Shown piece by piece: positions 50,334 to 59,192 of a DNA stretch of 64,000 nucleotides. The notes under the pieces were generated by a model. It was not told the origin of the DNA. It did not search any database and saw nothing but the letters and a program-made list of their open reading frames with translations. Each line of letters starts with the position of its first letter. Position 1 is the first letter of the stretch. The stretch is from Alteromonas sp. KUL42 (GTDB lineage: Bacteria; Pseudomonadota; Gammaproteobacteria; Enterobacterales; Alteromonadaceae). The stretch is taken from NCBI RefSeq assembly GCF_006538325.1, contig NZ_BJKK01000006.1, forward strand, positions 124,001 through 188,000. The letters run 5' to 3'. Both the position numbers and the translations under genes were made by a program.

Positions 50334-51041
50334 TTAACCATCTACTTGACCACAGAAGCGGTAACCTTCACCGTGAATGGTCACAATCAATTCTTCATCT
50401 GTAGGATCTGATTCGAAGTGCTTGCGAATACGACGAATAGTCACGTCTACTGTACGGTCATTCGGGCGCAACTCACGGCCTGTCATTTCCATAATAAGCT
50501 GTTCGCGGGTAAGTATTTTTCCTGGGTTGCTTAAGAATAAGTGCAACGCGCGGAACTCACTGCGCGGTAAACGGAATTCCTTACCACTTGGTGAAATTAA
50601 AGAGCGGCTGTCGCCATCTAATGTCCAACCGTTAAAGCTTACGCGGCTTGGTAAATCGTCATCTTCTGAAGAGTTAGTTGTGCGCGATAACAGGTTGCGA
50701 GCGCGGATAGTTAGCTCGCGTGGATTGAACGGCTTAGTTAGATAGTCGTCTGCACCAATTTCAAGACCAAGAATACGATCTACGTCGTTGTCACGGCCCG
50801 TTAGAAAGATAAGACCTACATTTTTACGGTCGCGTACTTCACGCGCAAGAATAAGTCCGTTCTTACCCGGTAGGTTAATATCCATGATAACCAGGTTGAT
50901 TGCGTGATTCTCGAAGAAATCATGCATTTGATCGCCATTTTCAGCTTCAAATACATTGTAACCTTCCGCTTCAAACAAGCTTTTAAGCGTGGTACGGGTT
51001 ACCACTTCGTCTTCAACAATTAACACATTTGGCGTTTGCAT
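50334..51041 (-). CDS. arcA: ArcA, aerobic respiration control response regulator
   Basis: OmpR-family regulator of redox-dependent metabolism. 235 residues (E. coli 238) and near-identical in key parts: [16 protein letters not shown], phospho-acceptor Asp54 in [46 protein letters not shown] (in part) and the winged helix with [24 protein letters not shown] (in part). No arcB lies beside it; a different kinase gene is directly upstream on the same strand. It ends at a strong terminator. Confidence 0.97.
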   Translation of the reverse strand: MQTPNVLIVEDEVVTRTTLKSLFEAEGYNVFEAENGDQMHDFFENHAINLVIMDINLPGKNGLILAREVRDRKNVGLIFLTGRDNDVDRILGLEIGADDYLTKPFNPRELTIRARNLLSRTTNSSEDDDLPSRVSFNGWTLDGDSRSLISPSGKEFRLPRSEFRALHLFLSNPGKILTREQLIMEMTGRELRPNDRTVDVTIRRIRKHFESDPTDEELIVTIHGEGYRFCGQVDG

Positions 51042-51196
51042 GGTGTTCTACACTCTTTCTAAATATACGATTTAAGCAACTAACTGATTAAATTCTAATA
51101 TTCATAGACTTGATTGCAAGTAACTTATGAATAAACTTAATACAATGGTATTGGGGTTAGCCAGTAAAATTCAAGCAAAGTTCATACTTTATGTAA

Positions 51197-52843
51197 CTAG
51201 TCGGATGTTTTAGCATTTGTGACGGGGAAAATTATGACAAACTCCACGCCTTTGCCTTCCTCGCTGGTGATCGAAATCGAACCATTGAGTCCTTGAGTTA
51301 CCAAGTTATATACCAAATGCATTCCTAATCCTGAGCCGCCTTGACCACGTTTAGTGGTGACAAAAGGATCGAATATCCGTTTTCGAATCTCAGGTGGAAT
51401 GCCTTTTCCGTTGTCGGTATAAACTAGCTTTAATTTATTACTGCTTACCAGTTCGGCACGAATATCAATCGTACCTTCTTCTATATTTTCAAATCCGTGA
51501 ATAACCGAGTTCATAATAAGGTTAATCAAGATCTGATTTATTGGGCCAGCCTTCGTTTCAACACTTAAGGTAGGGTCACAAATTAGGTTGATGTTGTGCT
51601 TTAGTTTTTTTAGTCGAGGCTGCAACGACAATAGTATCTCATTAACTAGCTGTGCAACGCAAAAACTTCGACTCGATTCTGACGTTTGATCCACCGCAAC
51701 TTGTTTAAAACTTGAAATTAATTCAGCTGCACGGTTCAAATTGCGATAGATAATATTGAGGTTTTCACTGCTCTCATCTAAAAAGCGCTTCATGGCACTG
51801 GCTTTAAGCGTTTTGTTTTCAAAATCTTTTTGAATAACGGCAAGACGGTCAAGCATCATGGTTGATGCCGTTACCCCTAGACCAATTGGCGTATTTACCT
51901 CATGAGCTACGCCGGCAACCATGTCGCCCAAGGATGCCATTTTTTCGTTTTGAACAATTTGCCGTTGGAATTGATGTAGTTTTTCCAACGTTTGTATGAG
52001 TTCTTGGTTGGCGTCTTTAAGGGCCGTTGTTCGATGGTTTACCATATCTTCAAGACTGGCGTTAAGCTTGCGATGTTGTTCTTCAGCCTGTCGTTGCTTT
52101 TGCATGTATTCTTGCATGCGAAATAGCATGACGTTTACCGCATCAGCCAGTATTGCTAGTTCATGAATGGTAGAGCCCTCGGCACGCGCTGAGTAATCAC
52201 GCTGTCTAGAGGTACGCTGTAAAAAGTTGGCAATTTCTTCCACCGGGCCCGTTACCACTCTTTGCATTCTTACCGCTGAATAAAAACTAATGCCCAGTAG
52301 CAGCAAAGCAACGGCTAAGTTTAGCCAAATAGATTTGCCAACCAGTTGATTGAAGTTTTCTGAAGACACACGTAGATAAACCCAGCCAAGCTGGATGTTT
52401 GATTCTTCGTCAAAGACTTTGGTGCTAACTTCTAGATAGTGACCGGTATCTGCCAATTTGGGGGTCAAGAACAACGCCGACAACTGGTTTTCTTTTCCAC
52501 CTAACAGTAATTGACCTTCTTTGTTAAATGATGCGAATATCTCTGGTGGACTTTCAGTGTCCTGAATTATGTATACATGGGCGTTTAAAACATAGTCGGC
52601 AGCACTTAAGTTTTTGAGCGCGTCTTCAATACGTTCAGGAGTATCGTCGTATAAATAAGTAGCAGAACTTCGTGCCACGAGTTTAGCCAACACAATGGCA
52701 TTTGATTCAAGCTCATGACGATAGGTTTTTATTTGGGTGTAAATAGATAGGCCAGACAAAACGGCGAGTGAAAAGGCGGTAATAGACATTACGACCCATA
52801 AAAATAGGCTGCGAATTGAGAACTTAACTACTTTATCTGTCAT
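51197..52843 (-). CDS. membrane sensor histidine kinase
   Basis: 548 residues. Two membrane helices (about 13-32 and 172-192) flank a periplasmic sensor; a HAMP region follows, then a coiled coil (about 235-300, rich in Gln/Glu). The dimerisation motif is KMASLGDMVAGVAHEVNTPIG with the phospho-acceptor His near 315, and the ATP-binding domain has N-box LIMNSVIHG, G1 YTDNGKGIPPEIRKRIFDPF and G2 GGSGLGMHLV. HEVNTPIG is the variant seen in DctB/NtrB-like kinases. No Hpt or receiver domain is present, so it is not ArcB, although it lies 155 bases upstream of arcA on the same strand. Signal unknown. Confidence 0.87.
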   Translation of the reverse strand: MTDKVVKFSIRSLFLWVVMSITAFSLAVLSGLSIYTQIKTYRHELESNAIVLAKLVARSSATYLYDDTPERIEDALKNLSAADYVLNAHVYIIQDTESPPEIFASFNKEGQLLLGGKENQLSALFLTPKLADTGHYLEVSTKVFDEESNIQLGWVYLRVSSENFNQLVGKSIWLNLAVALLLLGISFYSAVRMQRVVTGPVEEIANFLQRTSRQRDYSARAEGSTIHELAILADAVNVMLFRMQEYMQKQRQAEEQHRKLNASLEDMVNHRTTALKDANQELIQTLEKLHQFQRQIVQNEKMASLGDMVAGVAHEVNTPIGLGVTASTMMLDRLAVIQKDFENKTLKASAMKRFLDESSENLNIIYRNLNRAAELISSFKQVAVDQTSESSRSFCVAQLVNEILLSLQPRLKKLKHNINLICDPTLSVETKAGPINQILINLIMNSVIHGFENIEEGTIDIRAELVSSNKLKLVYTDNGKGIPPEIRKRIFDPFVTTKRGQGGSGLGMHLVYNLVTQGLNGSISITSEEGKGVEFVIIFPVTNAKTSD

Positions 52844-52967
52844 GTCCGTCTTTTCATGCTATCTATCGCATCTTCCATCATTCCATATTGGCGCATAATT
52901 ACACAAAAAGAAAGATAGTATTAAACAATAATTAATGTGTTATCAACACACTTGTTACAGACATTAT

Positions 52968-54395
52968 TTATTTCGCAATTGTTTGATAGAGTTGCTGATA
53001 GCTCAATGCAGACGCTTCCCACGTAAAGCGCGTATTCATGCCTCTTACTTGCATCTCTCTGAACTTGGTTGGATCTTCATAATACGCCAGCAAAGCGCGG
53101 CGGATACATGACAGCAAGGCTAAAGGGGTTGGTTCATCGAACACGAAACCCGTACCACCATCGCAGCTAAAGTCAACAACCGTATCTTTTAAACCACCTA
53201 CTGCGCGAACAATAGGCACAGTGCCATAGGCCAAACTGTACATTTGGTTCAGGCCGCAAGGTTCAAACTGCGACGGCATAAGGAAAAAGTCAGCGCCAGC
53301 TTCGACCAAATGAGCGTGCTCTGTGCTAAAGCCATTAATAAACGCAAATTGTTGTGGGTGCTGCTGAGCGAACTCACCTAAGTCCATGCACACTTTAGGG
53401 TCGCCGGTACCTACAATTACAATTTGAATTTTGTGTTTCACCAAGTCGTCTAGGATAGGCAGTATATAACCAAACCCTTTCTGGTCGGTTAGGCGACACA
53501 CCATACCAACTAGAGGAATGGAAGGCTGCTGGGGCAAAGAAGATTTCTCTTGCAAAACGCGTTTGCACGCTGTTTTTGGGTGTAAATTTTGAGCGCTGTA
53601 ATTTTCGGGTAAAAAGCTGTCAGTTTCTGGATTCCACTGTGTGTAGTCGCAACCGTTTAAAATTCCGCTTAAATCATTGCTTCTATTCACTAGCCGCTCG
53701 TGTAGGCCGTGACTGCCTAAGTCCGTTAATAGCTCACTTGCATAATTAGGGCTAACGGTGGTGACTTTGGTTGCATATTCAATACCGCTTTGCAGCATAT
53801 TGATATAGCCACCATGCACTTGAGCCAAGATATTCGGGTGATGACGCAAGAACGGGATGGTATCGAGGCGGTGTACGCCTTGGAAAGCCGCATTGTGAAT
53901 AGTGAATACCGTGCGGGTTTGATCAAAATACCCTGACTTATCGTGGGCAAGCAAAAAGGGTAGCATGGCGGTGTGCCAATCATGGCAGTGAATAACATCA
54001 GGCTTTCTGTCAATTGCTTGAAGGGTTTGTAAAACTGCACCACTAAAGAAGCTGAATCGCTCACCATTGTCTTCATAGGCGTCGTAGGCATTTGAATATA
54101 AACCGTCACGCATAAAATGTTCAGGTGAGTCGACAAAATAAACCGGTATATTTTGAAATTCCATGTGGCGAATATCAAAGTGATACACTTTGCCTTCGGT
54201 AAACAGTGTTTGCTTTTCTGTCACACAAGGAAGGTTAAGCTGGTCTGCTAACACCTTATAATAGGGCATAACAATGGCGACGTTGTCACCAAGCGCGTGA
54301 AGGGCAATCGGCAGCGCTTTACCAACATCGGCGAGCCCACCTGTTTTTACCAGTTCTTCTACTTCTGAAATCGCAAATACTATGTTCACAGGCAA
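52968..54395 (-). CDS. glgA: glycogen synthase (ADP-glucose type)
   Basis: 475 residues, GT5 family (E. coli GlgA 477). EVEELVKTGGLADVGKALP carries the ADP-glucose-binding KTGGL; TVFTIHNAAFQGV, VGMVCRLTDQKGF and the C-terminal EPCGLNQMYSLAYGTVPIVRAVGGL (E-x7-E region, in part) are typical. It elongates alpha-1,4-glucan from ADP-glucose in the cytoplasm. It stands alone here: no glgC, glgB or glgP in the window. The upstream gap has an inverted repeat at 54480-54513. Confidence 0.95.
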   Translation of the reverse strand: MPVNIVFAISEVEELVKTGGLADVGKALPIALHALGDNVAIVMPYYKVLADQLNLPCVTEKQTLFTEGKVYHFDIRHMEFQNIPVYFVDSPEHFMRDGLYSNAYDAYEDNGERFSFFSGAVLQTLQAIDRKPDVIHCHDWHTAMLPFLLAHDKSGYFDQTRTVFTIHNAAFQGVHRLDTIPFLRHHPNILAQVHGGYINMLQSGIEYATKVTTVSPNYASELLTDLGSHGLHERLVNRSNDLSGILNGCDYTQWNPETDSFLPENYSAQNLHPKTACKRVLQEKSSLPQQPSIPLVGMVCRLTDQKGFGYILPILDDLVKHKIQIVIVGTGDPKVCMDLGEFAQQHPQQFAFINGFSTEHAHLVEAGADFFLMPSQFEPCGLNQMYSLAYGTVPIVRAVGGLKDTVVDFSCDGGTGFVFDEPTPLALLSCIRRALLAYYEDPTKFREMQVRGMNTRFTWEASALSYQQLYQTIAK

Positions 54396-54479
54396 TCCTC
54401 TTTAATGCATGAAGTGCAACGCACCAGCAAAAAATTCACCAAATATCCCGAAAAGATGTCGACTTATTGCTATATGAGT

Positions 54480-54513
54480 AAACACTCACGTCATTAATTC
54501 AACGCGAGTGTTT
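54480..54513. terminator. inverted repeat between rsmC and glgA
   Basis: AAACACTC (54480-54487) and GAGTGTTT (54506-54513) pair perfectly around an 18-base loop, which itself has CG and CG near its ends. It lies between the rsmC stop and the glgA start on the minus strand and may end the trmB-rsmC transcript. There is no clear U tract. Confidence 0.45.
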
Positions 54514-54557
54514 TAGGCAAGACAAATTAAGTTAGCACAACCCGTGGCGTTTTTTAA

Positions 54558-55640
54558 TTATAAAGCCGCTTGATAGACTGAAAATTGCGATGTTTGTGCT
54601 GTGGTGTATACCGTAGGAAATTGCTCAGCTAGTAAACCAGGGTAGGGTAGAAAACGATTAGCGACCATCTGCATGGTTCCCTTGGAAGTCAAACGCTCTT
54701 TCGCGTCGGAAATGAAGCGCTTGGTGATGGTGTAATCGGTTTTAATACCTGTGTGAAACGGAGGGTTGGTCACCACGTGTTGCACTTTTTGCGTAATACC
54801 ATGTAAGCCGTCTGCCGCATATAAAGTAGCTGCCAATTTATTTTCGTGCAAGGTGAGCGCACTGCAATACACGGCAAGGGCACTAACATCGGTTAAATAC
54901 AGTTTTACATGTGGGAATTTAAGCATGATGTAACTGGCGATAACACCCGCACCACACGCAAAATCGAGGATATCGCCGCGAAGTGTGGTAGACATCTTCT
55001 CAAGCAGCAATTGGGTGCCAGCATCTAGCTCTTTGTAGCTAAATACGCCAGGCATAGAAGCGATTTCCCACTCAATACCATCCACACTGTACGTGTTAAA
55101 GTTTGTCCAATCACTTGGGTCAAATGCAGCGTGAGGCTGCTCTACAATCACGGTGATTAGGCTGCAATGTCGTGCAGAATCGACCTTTTGCGTAGCACCG
55201 TATTGTTGCATAAGCTTGGCAGCGCTTTTTATTCCGCCTTTGTTTTCACCCACAACGTGAATGCGGCCATGTTGACCTACCATGCTCGCAGCCAAGCGAA
55301 GTAACATTTGAAAGTGGGTTTTGGCTTTTGGTAAGAACAGCATTACATCGGTATGCGATTTTTCCATCGTCACAAAGGGGGCAAAAATATGGGTGTGATT
55401 ACCCACCTTTTGTGTGACCTCGAAGCCTTTAGTGGTGATATCTCTGCTGTCGAAGGTGACTGATGGGATCACGCGAACACTTTCAGAAAAAACATCAAAA
55501 AATTGATGAATTGCTGTAACTTCTTTTGATTTTAAACTATCTAAAAAATAGGCATCAGATGGGTTGATAAATGCCCATTGCCCTTCATCGAAAAGGGTGA
55601 TGTTTCGCTCTAACAGCTGGCTTTGAGGAGATAGAATCAT
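54558..55640 (-). CDS. rsmC: 16S rRNA (guanine1207-N2)-methyltransferase
   Basis: 360 residues (E. coli RsmC 343). Like RsmC it has a non-catalytic N-terminal half and a C-terminal MTS-type methyltransferase with ILDFACGAGVIASYI (motif I near 242), LYLTDVSALAVYCS and the catalytic VTNPPFHTGIKTDY (NPPF near 289) used to methylate exocyclic amino groups. The ATG shares one base with the trmB stop (TAATG), so the two RNA methyltransferases are translationally coupled. Confidence 0.9.
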   Translation of the reverse strand: MILSPQSQLLERNITLFDEGQWAFINPSDAYFLDSLKSKEVTAIHQFFDVFSESVRVIPSVTFDSRDITTKGFEVTQKVGNHTHIFAPFVTMEKSHTDVMLFLPKAKTHFQMLLRLAASMVGQHGRIHVVGENKGGIKSAAKLMQQYGATQKVDSARHCSLITVIVEQPHAAFDPSDWTNFNTYSVDGIEWEIASMPGVFSYKELDAGTQLLLEKMSTTLRGDILDFACGAGVIASYIMLKFPHVKLYLTDVSALAVYCSALTLHENKLAATLYAADGLHGITQKVQHVVTNPPFHTGIKTDYTITKRFISDAKERLTSKGTMQMVANRFLPYPGLLAEQFPTVYTTAQTSQFSVYQAAL

Positions 55641-56404
55641 TACTTAGTGCGCTCGTAAATTAGGTCCCATACACCGTGGCCAAGCTTTTGACCGCGTGTT
55701 TCAAACTTAGTAATTGGGCGATAGTCTGGGCGTTCTACATAATTTCCGTCAGTTGCCGTATTTGTGTAACCCTCAAGGCTATTCATTACTTCTGCCATGT
55801 GCTCTGCATAATGCTCCCAGTCTGTTGCCATGTGGAAACATCCGCCTATGGCTAGTTTTGAGCGCACAAGCTCTGCAAATTCGGCTTGCACAATGCGACG
55901 TTTATGGTGGCGTTTCTTGTGCCATGGGTCGGGGAAAAACAACTGCAAGCGAGACAAGCTACCATCGGGTATCATATTTTTAAGTACTTCAACGGCGTCG
56001 TGTTCCATAACACGCAAGTTTTCTACGCCTTTTTCGCCAGCGTCAGATAAACAAGCACCTACGCCAGGACGATGTACTTCAATACCAATGAAGTCTTTTT
56101 CAGGGGCAGCCGCTGCCATTTCAACTAATGACTTACCCATACCGAAGCCAATTTCTACCACTACTGGCGCGGTACGACCGAAAAGTTCAGCTAACGATAG
56201 GGGGGCATTAACGTAGTCGATGCCCATACTTGGCCAGTAGTCTGCTAATGCTTTTTCTTGTCCTTTAGTAAGTCTGCCTTCGCGCTTAACGTAGCTTTTT
56301 ACCTTACTTACATATACACCAGCGGCTTCTGCTTCCGCCTGACTTTTGAATTGCCTCATATGCAATGCCTTACTTACCCAATTTTCTGGTGGCGCATTAT
56401 CCAC
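55640..56404 (-). CDS. trmB: tRNA (guanine46-N7)-methyltransferase
   Basis: 254 residues (E. coli TrmB 239). [18 protein letters not shown] near 78 is the SAM site; [38 protein letters not shown] (the PDPWxKKRHxKRR hallmark) and [10 protein letters not shown] follow. It makes m7G46 in tRNA. A GTG start at 56404 is preceded by CAGG only a few bases away; an ATG 15 codons later is possible. It is coupled to rsmC by a TAATG junction. Confidence 0.94.
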   Translation of the reverse strand: MDNAPPENWVSKALHMRQFKSQAEAEAAGVYVSKVKSYVKREGRLTKGQEKALADYWPSMGIDYVNAPLSLAELFGRTAPVVVEIGFGMGKSLVEMAAAAPEKDFIGIEVHRPGVGACLSDAGEKGVENLRVMEHDAVEVLKNMIPDGSLSRLQLFFPDPWHKKRHHKRRIVQAEFAELVRSKLAIGGCFHMATDWEHYAEHMAEVMNSLEGYTNTATDGNYVERPDYRPITKFETRGQKLGHGVWDLIYERTK

Positions 56405-56450
56405 TTACCTGCATCTTATGCAACGGCATAATGGCAAAAATGCTGTATTT

Positions 56451-57155
56451 TTAAACGCTAATTTGTTTTGCCAAAATAGCCGCCAATGCGTCAACTTGTT
56501 CTAGAGGGATCATATGCCCTGTATCAGTAAGTTCATGCAAGGTGGCACGTGGAATGGCCTTAATAGTGTGCTTTATACTCGCTGCTGGAGCTATATTGTC
56601 TTGCTGCGCAGCAATAAAGGTTATCGGTACATTAATCTTTGCGAGCGCTTGCGTCGTATCTTCTCGTGGCGTGGTTGCCAGTGTGTGATTGAGCAGCGTG
56701 TTTTTCCCTAAATCTTGCGCCATGGCTTTGACCACATCTACAACGTTTGTGTCATCTAAGCGCGAGGGGTGAATAAAGCGCGCTAGGTAGGCATCGTTGT
56801 TAGGGTTAAAACTCCCTTTTTTAAGCATGGTGGTTAGTTGTTGGCGCTTGGAAATTTCGTCTTGCGTTAACCCTTCAGGGTTGTAACCAATAAGCGTGAT
56901 TGAGGCAATATTTTGAGGTTTTAGTTGAGCGAGTAACGCGGCAATGTAACCGCCCATCGAATAGCCCACAAGATGGACTTTTTCATCATCGAGAATTCGG
57001 TCTGTGCTCAAAGCAAGCATATCATCTTTGGTTGAAGCCCATTGCAAAGGAACATAGCGCCGCTGGTAGCCAGAAAATGCTTGCCACAAAGGCAAAAAAA
57101 TACGCTCATCACACAAAGTGCCAGGAAAAAACAAGACAGGGTGTTGTGCCGCCAC
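56451..57155 (-). CDS. alpha/beta hydrolase
   Basis: 234 residues from a GTG with AAGGAG 5 bases upstream. LFFPGTLCDERIF oxyanion region, nucleophile elbow GYSMGGYIAA (Ser near 66), acid Asp in AAQQDNIAPA and His in TDTGHMIPLEQ complete the triad. The size and the LCD...W start recall BioH/MenH-like esterases, but the substrate cannot be told. Encoded upstream of trmB on the same strand and divergent from mutY. Confidence 0.82.
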   Translation of the reverse strand: MAAQHPVLFFPGTLCDERIFLPLWQAFSGYQRRYVPLQWASTKDDMLALSTDRILDDEKVHLVGYSMGGYIAALLAQLKPQNIASITLIGYNPEGLTQDEISKRQQLTTMLKKGSFNPNNDAYLARFIHPSRLDDTNVVDVVKAMAQDLGKNTLLNHTLATTPREDTTQALAKINVPITFIAAQQDNIAPAASIKHTIKAIPRATLHELTDTGHMIPLEQVDALAAILAKQISV

Positions 57156-57268
57156 GCGGGCTCCTTAGCTAAACATTAATAAGATACATGCTACCATAGC
57201 GCGGCGTTTTATAAACAACTGCATGGGCGATAGTTGCAAGCAGTTATTATTACAAAATTTAAGAATTT

Positions 57269-58327
57269 ATGAGCGAACAGGAAAGTAAAGTGACCGACAG
57301 TTTTGCCCAACGTGTATTGGCATGGTTTGATCAGTATGGTCGCAAGCACTTGCCATGGCAACAAGATATTACCCCTTACAAAGTGTGGGTGTCTGAAATT
57401 ATGTTGCAGCAGACACAAGTGACCACGGTCATTCCTTATTTTGAGCGGTTTATGACGTCGTTTCCATCCGTTTATGCGCTGGCTAATGCATCGCAAGATG
57501 ACGTGCTTCACCATTGGACTGGATTAGGTTACTACGCCAGAGCGCGCAATCTTCACAAAGCTGCAAAAGCGCTGGTGGATGAGCATGGCGGTGAGTTTCC
57601 CAATGACATTGACGCTGTAGTGGCGTTACCTGGTATTGGTCGCTCTACTGCTGGGGCAATTCTATCGTTGTCACGCAATGAACGTCACCCCATATTGGAT
57701 GGAAACGTGAAACGCGTTTTAGCCCGTTACTACGCAATTGCGGGTTGGCCAGGCCAAAAAGCGGTGGAAAATGCCTTGTGGGAAGTGGCCGAAAAAAACA
57801 CCCCACTTGAACGTTGTGGTAATTACACCCAAGTAATGATGGATTTGGGGGCAATGGTATGTACGCGAAGCAAGCCTAAGTGCGACATGTGCCCCCTTCA
57901 ATCTGATTGCATTGCTTATGCCCAAGGCGCGCAAGCAGATTACCCGGGGAAAAAGCCTAAAAAGGCTTTACCGGTGAAATCAACCTTCATGATGGTGGCG
58001 CAGTTTAATCAGCAGGTGTATTTAGAACAGCGACCACCAACAGGTTTGTGGGGGGGCTTATATGGCTTTATTGAGGTGGCGTCTGTTGAAGAAGGTATAA
58101 GCACACTTCACGGTAAAGGTATTGAGGTAGCCGATATTCAAATGCTGGAAAGCTTCAGGCATACATTTAGTCACTTTCATTTAGATATAACCCCTGTGGT
58201 TGCCGTGGTAAACTCGACACCAACGAAACAGGTGGCAGAAATTGCATCGAAATGGTTTATGCTTAATGAACCTATTGAAGTAGGGCTGGCAGCCCCCACA
58301 ACTAAAATCATCAAACAATTGGTTTAA
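57269..58327 (+). CDS. mutY: adenine DNA glycosylase
   Basis: MutY removes A mispaired with 8-oxoG. 352 residues (E. coli 350). [22 protein letters not shown] carries the catalytic Glu region, [14 protein letters not shown] the helix-hairpin-helix, [10 protein letters not shown] the catalytic Asp side, and [17 protein letters not shown] the [4Fe-4S] ligands (C-x6-C-x2-C-x5-C). A NUDIX-like C-terminal domain with [12 protein letters not shown] recognises 8-oxoG. The yggX gene begins 9 bases downstream, the usual mutY-yggX pairing. Confidence 0.97.
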   Translation: MSEQESKVTDSFAQRVLAWFDQYGRKHLPWQQDITPYKVWVSEIMLQQTQVTTVIPYFERFMTSFPSVYALANASQDDVLHHWTGLGYYARARNLHKAAKALVDEHGGEFPNDIDAVVALPGIGRSTAGAILSLSRNERHPILDGNVKRVLARYYAIAGWPGQKAVENALWEVAEKNTPLERCGNYTQVMMDLGAMVCTRSKPKCDMCPLQSDCIAYAQGAQADYPGKKPKKALPVKSTFMMVAQFNQQVYLEQRPPTGLWGGLYGFIEVASVEEGISTLHGKGIEVADIQMLESFRHTFSHFHLDITPVVAVVNSTPTKQVAEIASKWFMLNEPIEVGLAAPTTKIIKQLV

Positions 58328-58609
<282 letters not shown>

Positions 58610-58679
58610 ACAAAAATACCGTTTTTGAATAAACAATGTGCAAACAGTCATAAAAGCGAAAAAAAAGAGAGAAAAACGG

Positions 58680-58708
58680 TTGACTTGTTAAGACGAAAAC
58701 CGTTTAAT
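58680..58708 (+). promoter_or_regulatory. promoter of tRNA-Phe
   Basis: TTGACT (58680-58685), 17-base spacer, TTTAAT (58703-58708), then a GC-rich discriminator-like ACGCACCC, as in stringently controlled stable-RNA promoters. The tRNA begins about 50 bases downstream. Confidence 0.8.
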
Positions 58709-58759
58709 ACGCACCCACAGCAGGACAGGTACTAAACACCTAGAACGCTAAACAGTTTC

Positions 58760-58835
58760 GCCTCGATAGCTCAGTTGGTAGAGCAGCGGATTGAAAATCC
58801 GCGTGTCCCTGGTTCGATCCCGGGTCGAGGCACCA
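58760..58835 (+). tRNA. tRNA-Phe (anticodon GAA)
   Basis: 76 bases with encoded CCA. The acceptor stem GCCTCGA pairs with TCGAGGC. D arm GCTCAGTTGGTAGAGC, anticodon stem CGGAT/ATCCG around loop TGAAA- with anticodon GAA, and T arm CCCTGGTTCGATCCCGGG are all complete. A 20-base copy of its 3' end recurs at 58929. Confidence 0.98.
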
Positions 58836-58842
58836 TCATTAA

Positions 58843-58869
58843 AGGCCTTGCAGAAATGCAGGGCTTTTT
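58843..58869 (+). terminator. intrinsic terminator after tRNA-Phe
   Basis: GGCCTTGCA, loop GAAA, TGCAGGGC (one G-U pair) followed by TTTTTT. It begins 8 bases after the tRNA end. Confidence 0.88.
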
Positions 58870-58928
58870 TGATTCCGGTGGTAGAAAATACAGGCACACG
58901 CTAACGTGCCTCTGCGCGGCGCGTTACA

Positions 58929-58948
58929 ATCCCGGGTCGAGGCACCAT
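58929..58948 (+). repeat. duplicated 3' end of tRNA-Phe (att-like scar or tRNA remnant)
   Basis: ATCCCGGGTCGAGGCACCAT at 58929-58948 is identical to 58817-58836, covering the 3' part of the T arm, the acceptor strand and CCA plus one base. The rest of a tRNA is missing. An AGGCAC/GTGCCT stem lies just before it. Such copies arise from integrase-mediated insertion at tRNA genes or from loss of a tandem tRNA. No integrase is nearby. Confidence 0.85.
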
Positions 58949-59192
58949 TATTCAATCGTCTCCACTTTCGAGACAAAGCTGTCTCCCTTATACATAACCA
59001 ATCTCGCTATCGAAATTTATTATTGCAATAACAATGCATACACATACTTTTGTGTAAAAGCCTTTCCTATTAGTTTCGTCACAAAAGTTTCATCAAAAAG
59101 TCTGTCTACTTTTTTCAGCTACTGACTCATTACATGTGTTAACCGTGCGCACCGGAACATCTATCTTTTACTTTGCACAACTAGGATCACAC
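58949..59192. promoter_or_regulatory. upstream region of second TonB receptor
   Basis: AT-rich gap after the tRNA remnant. AGGATC at 59183 provides the ribosome-binding site for the receptor ATG at 59193. No operator or clear promoter was recognised. Confidence 0.35.

Noticed and set aside
58919..58948. Second tRNA gene after tRNA-Phe
   Set aside because: Only the 3' 19 bases of a tRNA are present; there is no D arm, anticodon arm or 5' acceptor strand.
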